Below are positions 22,836-33,954 of a stretch of 64,000 nucleotides of DNA, piece after piece (the stretch's first letter is position 1; each line of letters opens with the position of its first letter). This DNA comes from Solanum dulcamara (lineage: Eukaryota; Streptophyta; Magnoliopsida; Solanales; Solanaceae). The notes under the pieces were generated by a model, which was not told the origin of the DNA, made no database searches, and saw nothing but the letters and a program-made list of their open reading frames with translations. The stretch is taken from positions 10,925,501-10,989,500 of the forward strand of contig NC_077247.1 of NCBI RefSeq assembly GCF_947179165.1. The letters run 5' to 3'. Position numbers and translations under genes: made by a program.

Positions 22836-24215
22836 ATGATGGTACCTTGCAATAGGTTCAATCTGAAGGATCAATTTCTTTTTAAAGAAAATAAGTTGTG
22901 TGTCCCTAATTTCTCTTTGCGTGAATTATTTGTTAGGGAAGCACATTGTGGTGAAATCATGGGACACTTTGGATTTCCTAAAACTTTGGATAGACTTGTT
23001 GAACATTTCTTTTACCCTGGCATGCGAAAGGATGTTGAGAAAGTGTTCTCTCAATATCTTGAATGTAAACAAGCCAAATCAAGAGTTTTACCACATGGTA
23101 TTTATACACCTTTACTTGTTCCTACTTCTCCTTGGATTGATATTTCTATGGATTTTATGTTAAGTCTGCCTAGAACTAAACTTGGTAAGGATAGTATATT
23201 TTTAGTGGTCAATAGATTTTTAAAAATGGCTCATTTTATTCCATGTCTGAAGACTAATGATGCATCACATGTGGCTAATTTGTTTGTGAAAGAAGTGGTT
23301 AAATTACATAGTATACCTAAAACTATTATTAGTGATAGGGATGCAAAGTTCTTAAGTCACTTTTGGAGATTTCTTTGAGGAAAGTTAGGAACTAAACTGC
23401 TATTTTCTACCTCTTGTCACCCACAAACAGATGGGAAAACGGAAGTAGTAAATAGTACTTTGGAAAATATGTTGAGGGTTGTTTTAAAAGGAAAATTAAC
23501 TTTTTGGGAGGCACATTTTCCCATAATAGAGTTTGTATATAATAGAACTATCCATTCTTCTACTGGTAAGTCTCCTTTTGAAGTTGTTTATGAGTTTAAC
23601 CCCCTCACTTCCCTTGATTTACTGTATTTACCAACTAATGATATTATTAATCTTGATGGTAGGAAGAAGGCTGAAATAATGAAGAAGATACATGAACAAA
23701 CAAGAATTACAATTGAATGGAAGAATGAACAAACTGCCTTAAGAAGAAATAAGGGGCGAAAATCTTTTATTTTTAAGCCTGGAGATCTAGTATGGGTACA
23801 GTTTAGGAAGGAAAGATTTCCTACTAAAATAAAATCCAAATTAGACCCAAGAAGAGATGGTCCATTCAAAGTCCTTGAAAGGATTAGAGACAATGCTTAC
23901 AAACTTGATCTTCCTAGTGAATATCAAGTTAGCACTACCTTTAATGTTTCTGATCTTTCTTTATTTGATACAGGATTAATTTCGAGGATAAATTTTCTTG
24001 AAGAAGAGAGGAATGATAGCATCGATGGAAGCTCAATAATATTTAAGGAAGCTTTGGAGTTTCCAAAAGGCTCCATCACAATATCACAAATAAAAAAAAT
24101 TCAAGACAATCTTGATGGGCTAGAATTAGCAATTAAAAAGTATTTTGTTGGGGAAGAAGAGCTAAATCCCAAGAATAACAAATCATCAAAATGCTACAAC
24201 TATTTGGTGGCCTAA
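22836..24215 (+). pseudogene. Integrase of CRM-like element, C-terminus read into the 3' LTR
   Basis: 22836-23378 covers the zinc-binding N-terminal domain (H-C and M-G-H kept, first Cys of CxxC lost) and the start of the core. The first catalytic Asp reads Asn (V-V-N-R-F, codon 23212-23214); the second is kept (I-S-D-R-D). After a stop at 23376-23378 homology continues with the catalytic Glu kept (K-T-E-V-V-N, about 23439). 23460-24215 is open for 251 codons: core end, the C-terminal block (G-D-L-V-W-V, D-P-R-R-D-G-P-F-K-V, A-Y-K-L-D-L-P), then through the polypurine tract (E-E-E-R-N) and 67 codons into the LTR. The LTR-encoded tail carries F-P-K-G-S-I-T and K-K-I-Q, like the CR-motif region of CRM integrases. 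Confidence 0.85.
24000..24013 (+). promoter_or_regulatory. Polypurine tract of CRM-like element
   Basis: GAAGAAGAGAGGAA directly precedes the 3' LTR start TGATAGC and is itself translated as part of the integrase frame. Confidence 0.8.
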
Positions 24216-25001
24216 ATTCAAGTCCAAGAGGATGAATATTAGGGCCCAATTTCGTGCAAACTAGGCACAAATTAAAGTCCAAGATGAGAGGAAATATGGC
24301 CCAAATCAGTCCACAACTGAAAAGAAAATTTTAGCACTTATTTAGTCTTTTAACTAGTTTCTATAACTAGATTTAATGTGATTTTTCTTCTATGTTAATC
24401 TTATGGTACCTACGTGTGTGGACAGCCTTCTTGGACTTTAGGAGGTTTCATGTTTTTCTTCTATTTTGACATTATGTGTCATGTGTTTGGGCAACCATCT
24501 AGGACTCTAGAAAATGCCATTTTTTTAAAATTATTTGTTAATCCTGAACAATCCCTTCTTACTACTATATAAAGGGGAGATTTTTTACTTTAAAAGGTAG
24601 ATTTTGAAGAATAATATATTGAGAGTTCTTTTGAACCTTTGTGGCAAATTTCTTTTGAATTTATATTTCAACCTAACTGGTTCATAGTTCAAGGTAGTAA
24701 GATAACTACTTGTTTAATATCTTTGGTTTCTTCTTGGTATTCTTTAGAAGGTGTTTAATACTCTTACTAATTATTGTCTAGTATTACTTACGAAGAGGTC
24801 AAGATCTAATTCTAAAACTTGATTATTTTCTCAATTAAAGGCATTTGGTTCAACTATTAACCAATTTGTTGTTACTTGGATCGTGTCAAACCTATATCTT
24901 TTAATTTTGTTTAGTTTCTTTAATTAGTTTCCATTCTTGATTCCGCACCTATTTTAGTTAATACTCTAGTTTGTTTTAGATTAACATCCTTAGTGTTATC
25001 A
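24014..25001 (+). mobile_element. 3' LTR of CRM-like element
   Basis: 988 bp, same termini as the 5' LTR, TATA box at 24566-24575, followed by the CTCAA duplication. The first 200 bases encode the polyprotein tail. Confidence 0.9.
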
Positions 25002-25539
25002 CTCAATAAAAATAAAAAAAGTATTCTCAAAGCAAGACTAAAATAAATGGTATGCTACGGATGTTGGAGAGGACTCACCAATCAGCTGAAATGCAAACAT
25101 ATCATCAATGGTGCACTTGTTCATGATCTCTACAACTTGTCTCTGCATCATGAAATGTGCAGGCCTAAATGGATATCACTACATAGAATGTACCAGTAAG
25201 TAATAGAGCATAATTAAATATACATCAAGGTAGAATCAAATTAGTTTAAAGATCTCAAATCGGGAAGGTGAACAACTCAATAAAGATGTCATAAGTCTAC
25301 ACAAAATACGATTTAGACAGAGATCAATCATATACAATCCAATCCAATCAGGGTACTATCAAGAACTATATGGGAGTTTCTCTTATCTAAGAACCATCAC
25401 TTATGAGCCAGTGAAGTTGTTGTCACATCCGTTCAATATCTTGCTAGGGCGAGAACAAATCAACCAATCATGAATCCAAAACCAATCAAGTCCTATCAAG
25501 TCAGGATAATAAATTTAGGAAATATCTGACTTAACATTT
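25002..25539 (-). mobile_element. 5' LTR of element A, piece 2
   Basis: Starts with the right CTCAA duplication of the CRM-like element, then follows the 3' LTR of A from about 10437 to 10980. It ends at the 5' LTR of element B. Confidence 0.8.
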
Positions 25540-28500
25540 TTTTATACCCCGTGCTTTTGTATATCAGGACGTTTGTTTTGTTTAAGATTCTCTAAAGTTG
25601 CCATGTGATCCAAGTTATCAATGACGTTACCAAATGATCCAAAGGAGGGGAGGATGTAATGCCCCATATATTTCATAGACTAGTTCCGTGTGAGTAGTGA
25701 TGGTTGGAAATAGGTTTGGAAGGATTTGAAAGGAGTTGGAGGCCAAATAATGAGTCATGGTACTCGACCTACTTTCTTAAGCTACCAATTTGGATGTTTT
25801 ACATAATTAAGCTACTTGAGTACATGTCAAGCTTAAGTAGCAAGGATCACACCAGTTATTAAGGTGAGACTATATTATGAACCTATAAAAAAGAGTAAGT
25901 AGGTGATGCACCTACTTCAAATAGGTGATGCACCTACTTAGAATGAATGGGCTGCATTTTATAAAAAGGCAAATTAGGTGATGCACCTACTAAGTAGACC
26001 CCACCAAGACACATGGCAGCAGCTGGTTGGAGGATGGATGGGATGGACATGTGCCACCCTTGGGGGATGGACACATGTAGGGGCTGAAAACATATCACCC
26101 TTAGGGGTTGGACATGTGTCACTCTCAAGGGTTGTGTATATAATAATGACTAAGAGCTCATTTTTAGCTCATTCTTCTTCTTCCTAACTTAGAGAAAAAT
26201 AGAGAAAGAGAAGAAGCGAGTTTCTGCTATGGCTACACCAAATAAGATCCTAAATTGTGGTCTCTAAATTGGTTCTCTAAGGTAATTTTGACCCATTGGG
26301 AGGTGATTAGCAATGTGGGATTCATCGTTAGGGCAGCAAGGAGGTTCAACATGAACCTACAAATTTCAGTAAGTTCAAGAAGCCCACTTGTTAAGGTAAG
26401 GTTTGATCCCCTTTTTACACATTTTAGAAAGGATTTAAACATGTTGTGGAAATGTAAATATGGGCTAGAAATATGAAATTATACACGTTACTATTGAAGG
26501 GTGTTGAAGCCGTGTAGGGCTGTTTTGAAGTAAAAAAAGAGTGAATCAATTTTAACTAATATCGTGGTTATTGTTGTTATATGAGGGTGAAGAAAGTAAA
26601 GGAAATTGAAAGTAAGAAACCCCATAATTAAGTGTTGGGCGTGTAAATGGACAGAATTGAAATTGTTCTAATCGGATTAAGGTTTGATTAGTGTTGGTGT
26701 TACTATGGTATTGTTTTTTAAGGTAATTTATTTATGTTAGAGGGCTGGAAATATAGTTATAGATAAGTATAGGTACTGCTGTTCACAACAATGTTATGCT
26801 CCTTTCCGTGTGTTATAATTTTGTAAAATAAAGATCGAAAATTATATTTTGGTGGACTGTTCAGAACTTGTATTAAACTGAAGTTGAAGTAGTTTTATTG
26901 TATGTGGATGGAGGTCGATGTTACTTTCATGTCGTTGTTAATATGGCTCATAAATTCGAAAGAAAGCAAGCGTATAAGATGTCGTATAAGAATCCTATGT
27001 TGATCTATTTGGTGTAAAATCTTATATGTTAATGATTTCAATTAAAGAAGGATGAGGAGAGGTTATTGGGTTGTTATCGTTATTGTTGGTGTTTCTATGC
27101 TAATCGGAGATTAATTAAACGTCGGGTTAGGCAAGTTTATAGAGGAAATGCTGCTAGATTTCTGTTAAGTTTTTAACTAATCAAAATACTAATCAAGAAG
27201 TGTAAACGAGGAAATGATTCCTATAAGTAATTGGTTTTAGATTTATAAGCTAGAAAGTCGTAGTTTATTAATAATAGTGTTACTTTCATGTAAAATAGGT
27301 TAAAGGGGTAACAAAGCAAGCTTGGTTATGGTTGATCTATAACAGGTATGTAAAGCTAGCCCTCTTTTCTTTAGGCATGTCTTAGACATAAGTGATATAT
27401 GATATGAGCTTTGGGGGTAATTCCATCCATAAGCTCCAAGTATGATTCATGAATCTTATTCACTTCTTGACGGTAAAACTCTTAAAGTAGTTGAGCTATT
27501 GCCCTTGAACCTTCTATATGTTGAATAGTAAATAGATATATAAGCTCCTATTCCTAAGGACTCTATGATGGCAAATGTCTGTGATTCCATAAGTTGTTTA
27601 GCATTATCTTGATACATGTCTATGATTCTTGAGGTTCCATTTGATATGGTCCCTAATGATATTCAGAGGGTACTTGAGACGATTACTATTCTGATCTTCA
27701 AATGATAGTTCATTATGATTGTTCTATTGAGTCTCAGATGATGATTTAATTCGCATATGGTTACTCACTACTCTACTCGTGTATGTTATTATTACTTCTT
27801 TCACCGAGTTCTAGGCTGGATATGTTATCACACGCAATTTACTACATTATCCACTGAGTCCCTCACTAGAGGGTTGGGTACGCTATATGATGACATGATG
27901 ATGCAATGATATGGTTATGGCACTGAACCCCACGATGGTCCGGGTATACTATATGTGTACACGACTTTATTTACCAAATCCTTTACTAGAGGGTCGGGTA
28001 TAGTATATGTATATGATGATATGGTAATATAGTGATACGATTATCGCACCGAGTCCCATAATGGGCCAGGTATGGTATATGGTAATGATATGCATGATCT
28101 GTTTCGTAAAACACAGGTACAGTAAGTTCTTGATTATCATACTTGTCTTCTAGACTCTCTACTTCAGTTATGATCTTTCCTAATGTATTTCATGCTTTAC
28201 ATTCTCAGTAAATATCTTTTACTGACACCCTTCCTCGGAGGGGCTACATTTCATGCCCGTAGGTACAGGTACTAGCTTCGGTGGTCTGCCAGCCTAGGAT
28301 TCCTACTCAGCTATTTAGGGGTGCTCCCTTGTGTCAGAGCCTAGACTTGTGTTATAAACTCCTTTTTGATGTATACATATGTTTATTCAGGGGTACGGCG
28401 GGGCCCTCTCCCGCCATGTGATACTTTTAGTATCTTAAAAGTCTATAGATATATGTGTGGGTTGTATATACATGATGTTCAACGGTGCTAGTATGACTTA

Positions 28501-28794
28501 TGTTTTGGGATGTTCCCTTTCGTAGTAGCAGCCTTGTTGGCTCACGTATACAAATATAAAGGGATCACTAAACATGCTATGATAGCCTTGTCGGCTTATG
28601 TACCGCGTTACCTATTGATAAGTTGTGACTCCTCAGGAGACAGGTTGTGCTAATAGATGACTCTGTGACAGTTTTAAGATAACATTCTATTTCCTTACGT
28701 TCTCAATTATGCGTGGTTTGATTATAGTTAGCAAGGGTGTACGCGAGTGTCTGATTTGGACACCAGTCACATCCTACGAGGTTGGATCATGACA
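25540..28794 (+). mobile_element. 5' LTR of element B
   Basis: Begins TTTTATACCCC (usual TG mutated) and ends GGATCATGACA next to the primer site. A second PPT/LTR-start signature (AAAGGAGGGGAGGA then TGTAATGCCCC) is at 25641-25665. Other landmarks: palindromes at 25897-25990, a TATA-like TGTATATAATAA near 26135, AACAGGTATGTAAAG at 27341, tandemly repeated 'CCCATAATGGGCC'-type blocks at about 27850-28090, and TTTCATGCCCGTAGGTACAGG near 28249. Confidence 0.9.
25897..25917. repeat. 21-bp palindrome in B 5' LTR
   Basis: AAGTAGGTG-ATG-CACCTACTT, perfect 9-bp arms. Partial copies follow at about 25921-25938 and 25975-25992, and at about 34360-34380 in the 3' LTR. Same module as the array at 9231-9365. 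Confidence 0.8.
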
Positions 28795-28798
28795 AAAG

Positions 28799-28812
28799 TG
28801 GTATCAAAGCAG
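28799..28812 (+). promoter_or_regulatory. Primer binding site of element B
   Basis: TGGTATCAAAGCAG, one G-to-A change from the initiator tRNA-Met complement, four bases after the LTR end. Confidence 0.85.
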
Positions 28813-28997
28813 TTCACCCTTGGAGTGTCTACAGACTGTATCTGTAGAGTCTTGTTTATTAGTGTGCTGTGCACCACATCTATAAACAGGAGGCTACAGG
28901 ACATTTAGGATGTTATCTTTCCTTTTTATTTTAAATTGTGCCATAAAGCTGTATTATCAGGACAATTCCTCCCTAATGAATTATTATTTTTACAGCG

Positions 28998-30418
28998 ATG
29001 CCTCCAAAGAAAGCGACAACTGTCCAAAAGGGAATGTCAGTAGCAGGAGAAACTAGTCAGACCCCGAGAGTTATTAGGGGCCGTGCTCAGTCCATGCCAG
29101 AGGTTGTGCTCTAGTCGGCGAGCTCTAAGATGTTGCCACCACCAGAGGAGCTTAGAACAGCAGTAGCTACAACTATGGATCGTGGGGAGGCTTCACCACC
29201 AGCTCTAGAGGATCCAGTGCCAAAGCCTCTATCTCTCTGGCTAGGGGCGGAGGATAGGGCCATGAGAGACGCAGTTCAGTTACTGACATGATTAATGATG
29301 GGGCAGGTTCATAGGAATGCGCTAGGAATAGACTATGCGGATAGATATGATAGTTTGAGGGATCGTGAATTTTTGACTTGTAACCCCCAGAGTTCTATAG
29401 GTCGAGGCCTACAGATGACCCATTAGAGTTTATCCGACAGGTGTAGTGTATATTAAGGATAATTAGGGCTTCTGAGACTGATTCAATTAAGTTAGCTTCA
29501 TATCGGTTACGTGATGTAGCTTTTATTTGGTATGAATTTTGGGAATTATCTAGGGGCGAGGGTGCTCCTCCAGCGGTATGGGATGAGTTTATGGAGAACT
29601 TCTATGGTCACTTTCTACCTTCAGAGATAAGATAAGCCAAAGTTGATAAATTCTTACATTTGAGACAGAATGGAAGGAGTGTTTGAGATTATAGTCTTGA
29701 GTTTGACTCATTGGCGAGATATGTGCCATCTATTGTAGATGATATGGCTGATAGAGCGCATCGTTATGTGATGGGGCTTGATCATTATTTTATTAACAGC
29801 TATATGGCAATGTCTTCTCAGCCAGGTATGGATATTTCTAGGGTACAGGCATATGCACAAGGGGTAGAGGACCGGCACATAGGGCATCAGCCCGATAGAA
29901 ATCAAGACAGAGGCCAATATAAGATGGCTAGATCAATTGGTTATTCGGGTGAGTTTTAAAGCGAGTAGCCTCAACAGTATAGTAGGTATCCTTCTCAGCC
30001 AACCCGGAGTGTACCCCCACAATTCAAAGGTAGGATATTAAATAGCACTGGATATTCAGGAGCCGGTCAGATCTCTAGAGTTTCAAGTTCACAGATGAGT
30101 AAGAGTTTGCACCAATCAAGGCTACTTTTGCCTCGGTTTTCTCATTGTAGTAGGCCCTATTTTGGGGAGTCACGTTTTATTACAGGTTCTTTCTTTACTT
30201 GCGGCTTTCAAGGCCATGTTATGAGGGAGTGTCCATTCAGCGGCAGTCCAGGATATGCAGTTCAGTCTACTAGGTCAGTTGTTGGTACATCTTCTTCGGT
30301 GGCTATGCGCCCTATAGGGTAGGGTATTCAAACACCAGCAGGATGTGGTAGAGGCCGTGGTGGAGCATCCAGTTCTAGCGGCCCTTCGAATCACATATAT
30401 GCCTTGGCTAATAGATAG
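28998..30418 (+). pseudogene. Gag of element B
   Basis: The start at 28998 opens M-P-P-K-K-A after a leader of about 185 bases, as usual for Tekay gag. A basic N-terminus is followed by stops from 29113 on. Capsid-like blocks are seen near 29480-29720 (W-Y-E-F, S-L-E-F-D-S-L) and in 29711-29959. 30095-30322 carries the zinc knuckle, but the first Cys is Phe (S-F-F-T-C-G-F-Q-G-H-V-M-R-E-C), so metal binding should fail; the matching knuckle in element H is intact. Multiple stops and frameshifts exclude function. Confidence 0.8.
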
Positions 30419-30763
30419 GACCAGGAGGCATCACCAAATATGGTTACAGGTATATTATCAATTTTCTCTCGAGATATATATGCATTGATAGATCTAGGCT
30501 CTACCTTGTCATATATGTCTCCCTTTGTTTCTAGTAAGATGGGAATAAAACCTGAGTTAATAGAACCATTTGATATAGTCACACCAGTAGGAGACTCTGT
30601 TATAGTAAAGAAAATATATAGAAATTGCTCAGTGGATGTATATAGTCATCATACCTTGGCTGATTTAATAGAGTTAGATATGACGGAGTTTGATGTTATT
30701 ATAGGTATGGACTCTTTATCCCCTTGTTATGCTAACGTGGATTATAGAAACAAAATGATTTAG
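30419..30763 (+). pseudogene. Aspartic protease of element B
   Basis: 30440-30763 is open and holds the retropepsin-like fold: A-L-I-D-L-G-S-T with the catalytic Asp, then I-V-T-P-V-G-D-S-V, Y-R-N-C, A-D-L-I-E-L-D-M and F-D-V-I-I-G-M-D. This is the best-kept domain of B. It ends at a stop at 30761-30763, where related polyproteins read on, so it is cut off from RT. Confidence 0.8.
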
Positions 30764-30796
30764 TTCCATTTCCTAGATGAGCCAATTACCGAATGG

Positions 30797-32389
30797 TTGG
30801 GAAACACGACATCGTCGAGGGGTAAATTTATTTCATACCTCAAGGCAAGGAAAATGGTTAGAAGGGATTATATTTATCATCTAGTTATTGTGCATAAATT
30901 GGAAGCAGAGGTACCGACTCTTCAGTCAGTGCCAGTAGTCAATAAATATCCATATGTATTCTCGGATGAACTCCCAAGTCTTCCTCCTGAATGGGAGATA
31001 GAGTTCATTATAGATGTGTTACCAGATACTCATCCCATATCTGTCCCTCCATACAGAATGGCACCTGCTGAGCTGAAAGAGTTGAAGGAGCAACTAAGAG
31101 ATCTATTAGAAAAGGGTTTCATTAGGCCCAGCACATCACCATGGGGAGAACTGGTACTATTCGTGAGAAAGAAAAATGGGTTGCTGCGAATGTGTATAAA
31201 TTATAGGCAGCTGAATAAGGTAATAATAAAGAATAAATATCCCCTCCCCAGGATTGATAATTTATTTGACTAGTTGTAGGGTGCTAAGTATTTCTTGAAG
31301 ATAGACCTACGATCAGGCTATCATCAGGTACGGGTAAAGGAAGCAAATATTCCAAAGACTGCATTCAGAACCCGATACGGACATTATGAGTTTAGAGTAA
31401 TGTCTTTTAGGATGACTAATGCTCCAGCAGTGTTTATGGACCTAATGAACCGGGTGTTCAAGACATTCCTAGACCTGTTCATGATTGTATTTATTGATGA
31501 TATTTTGGTCTATTCACAATTAGAGAAGGAACATGCAAATCATTTGAGGATGGTACTCGGGTTGCTCCAACACTAGAAGTTATACTCTAAGTTCTCTAAA
31601 TGTGAATTCTGAGTTACTTCAGTAGCATTCTTGGGGCATGTTATTGGAGCTGATGGTATGCGAGTAGATATACAGAAAATTAAGGCCGTAAAAACTTGGC
31701 CTAGACCTATGACACCTACTGAGGTACGTAGTTTCCTGGGCCTAGCAGGATACTACAGGAGATTTATAGAGAAATTTGCTTCTATTTCAGCGCCTTTAAC
31801 TAGGTTAACACAGAAGGTGGCTAAGTTCAAATGGACCGATGTTTGTGAATGAATCTTTCAATTGCTAAAAGATAAGTTGACTATGACCCTTGTTCTAACT
31901 CTTCCTAATAGACCAGATGGATATGTTATTTATTGTGATGCTTTCAGTGTTTTCCTAGGTTGTACACTGATGCAACATGGTAGATTCATAGCCTATGCCT
32001 CCCGGTAGATCAGGAAGTATGAAAGAAATTATCCTACTCATGATCTGGAGTTAGCAGCAGTAATTTATGCTTTGAAAATATGGAGACATTATCTGTATGG
32101 CGTGCATGTTGATATTTACACGGACCACAAAAGTCTCCAATATATCTTTAAGCAAAAGGAGCTGAATTTATGGCAAAGAAGGTGGCTAGAGTTGCTAAAA
32201 GATTATGATGTTGACATCTTATACCACCCAGGGAAAGCAAATGTTGTAGCAGATGCACTTAGCCGTAAATCGATGGGTAGCTTGGCAAATGTACAGCCAG
32301 AATGGAAAGAGATAGTCCATGAGATTTTCCAGTTAGCTAACCTTGGAATCCATTTGGTTGGTTCTGATCATAATGGAGTTTCTATTTGA
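30797..32389 (+). pseudogene. Reverse transcriptase and RNase H of element B
   Basis: 30797-31273 and 31295-31576 give RT ([30 protein letters not shown]). The motif A Asp is kept (K-I-D-L-R-S-G-Y-H) and so is the catalytic F-I-D-D-I-L. Two close stops at 31271-31279 separate the blocks and another ends the block at 31574-31576. 31631-31852 is the thumb/connection ([11 protein letters not shown]). 32072-32389 holds part of RNase H ([17 protein letters not shown]). Catalytic residues mostly survive, so inactivation is by stops and frameshifts. Confidence 0.85.
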
Positions 32390-33830
32390 GGAATTGTTAA
32401 ATCCTCTATCATAGGAGAAGTAAAGCAACACCAATACAGGAACCTATTCTGGCATAGTACCATGATATAACATTTCAATAGGAAAAGACTCCATTCGAGG
32501 TCCACCTAACAGAGTGCTGAGGTATAGAGGCAGGCTATGTGTACCAGATATTGCAAGGCTATGGAAACAGGTTATGGGAGAGGCACACTGTGCCTGATAT
32601 TCTATTCACCCAGGGTCAACAAAGATGTATCATGACCTCATATGTTTATATTGGTGGGATGGCATGAAGAATGACGCCAATAGGTCAAGATTGAGCATCA
32701 GAAGTCTGGTGGACTATTACAAGAGAAGGAAATCCTAACTTAGAAATGGAAAGAAATTAATATGGATTTTATTACAGGCTTACCTCTCACTCTATGGAAT
32801 TATGATTCCATATGGGTTATTGTAGATAGGCTGACAAAATCAACCTATTTTCTTCAAATCAGGACTACATATTCAGCTGAGGACTATGCGAGGTTATATA
32901 TCAAGGAAATAGTAAGCTTCCACGGGGTTCCCACATCTATTATCTCAGACAGAGGATCTTAATTTATAGCTAACTTTTGGAGATCATTCTAGAAAGTATT
33001 GGAAACACAGGTGAATCTTAGTATAAAATTTCACCCTCAGACTAACGGACAGGCTAAGAGTACTATTCAAATGCTAGAAGATAAGATATGTTGAGAGCCT
33101 GTATTATTTATTCAGAGGAAGTTGGGATGATCATTTTCCACTTATTGAGTTTGCCTATAATAATAGCTATCATGCTAGCATCCAGATGGCACCGTTTGAG
33201 GCTTTGTATAGTAGAAAGAGCAGGTCACCTATTGGTTGGTTTGATGTTGGTGAGACTAAACTAATGGGCCCAAATATTATTCAACAAGCTATTGATAAAG
33301 TGAAGCTCGTTCAGGAGAAACTATTAGCAGCCTAGAGTTAATAGAAGTCATATGTAGATAATCGACGTTAACACTTAGAGTTTGAAGTTGGGGATTGGCT
33401 GTTCTTGAAAGTGTCACCAATGAAAGGTGTAATGAGATTCGTTAAGAAGGGGAAACTTAGCCTGAGGTACATTGGCATTTATCAGATCATTTGTAAGCTA
33501 GGCAAGGTTGCCTATAAGTTAGACCTATCATCTGATTTAGAAGCAGTACATCTAGTTTTTCATATATCAATGTTCCTCAAATGTATAAGAGACTCATCCA
33601 GAATATTTTCCATAGATGATGTCCAGGTAATAGAGGAGTTATCCTACGAGGAGCAACCTATCACCATCCTGGATCGGCAGATTAAAACATTGCGAACTAA
33701 GGACATGGCTTTCGTCAAGGTATTGTGGCAAAATAATAATCGGGAAGAGATAACCTAGGAAGCCAAAGAAGAGATGAAAAATAAATATCCGTACTTTTTC
33801 CTTATTTCTACAAATAATCTAAACTGCTAA
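32390..33830 (+). pseudogene. Integrase with chromodomain of element B
   Basis: About 32520-32660 gives the zinc-binding N-terminus: both His are present, but a small deletion near 32675 removes the CxxC. 32762-32962 is the core with the first two catalytic Asp kept (W-V-I-V-D-R-L, I-I-S-D-R-G-S). The catalytic Glu reads Lys (Q-A-K-S-T-I-Q, codon 33056-33058). 33405-33758 holds the C-terminal block (M-R-F-V-K-K-G-K-L-S) and a chromodomain-like tail, which continues past a Trp-to-stop change at 33756-33758 to about 33830. Chromodomains of this group are thought to guide insertion into heterochromatin. Confidence 0.8.
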
Positions 33831-33918
33831 AATTATTACATCGATTGATAGGTGAAACTATATTGTAGCAATAAAAGAGATTTTCTCAAAATCTGTATAA
33901 GATCTTAGGGGGTTGCCT

Positions 33919-33954
33919 AACATTCGAGGATGAATGTTCTAAAGGGGGGAAAGA
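33919..33954 (+). promoter_or_regulatory. Pre-LTR hairpin and polypurine tract of element B
   Basis: Inverted repeat AACATTC / GAATGTT (33919-33925, 33932-33938, 6-base loop), then AAAGGGGGGAAAGA, then the LTR start TGTTATACCCC. Confidence 0.85.

Larger units (their letters stand above)
17869..25001 (+). mobile_element. CRM-like chromovirus, complete ends, inserted in A
   Basis: 7.1 kb plus-strand Ty3/gypsy element with LTRs at 17869-18851 and 24014-25001 (TGATAGC...GTTATCA), primer site, gag, protease, RT-RNase H, integrase and polypurine tract, flanked by a perfect CTCAA duplication (17864-17868 and 25002-25006). Assignment to the CRM clade rests on the protease and RT block style and on an integrase C-terminus that reads into the LTR, a feature described for plant centromeric CRM elements. 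The clade call is an inference without a tree. By eye the first 270 or so bases of the two LTRs agree at a little under 90%, so it is younger than A and older than B. Confidence 0.85.
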
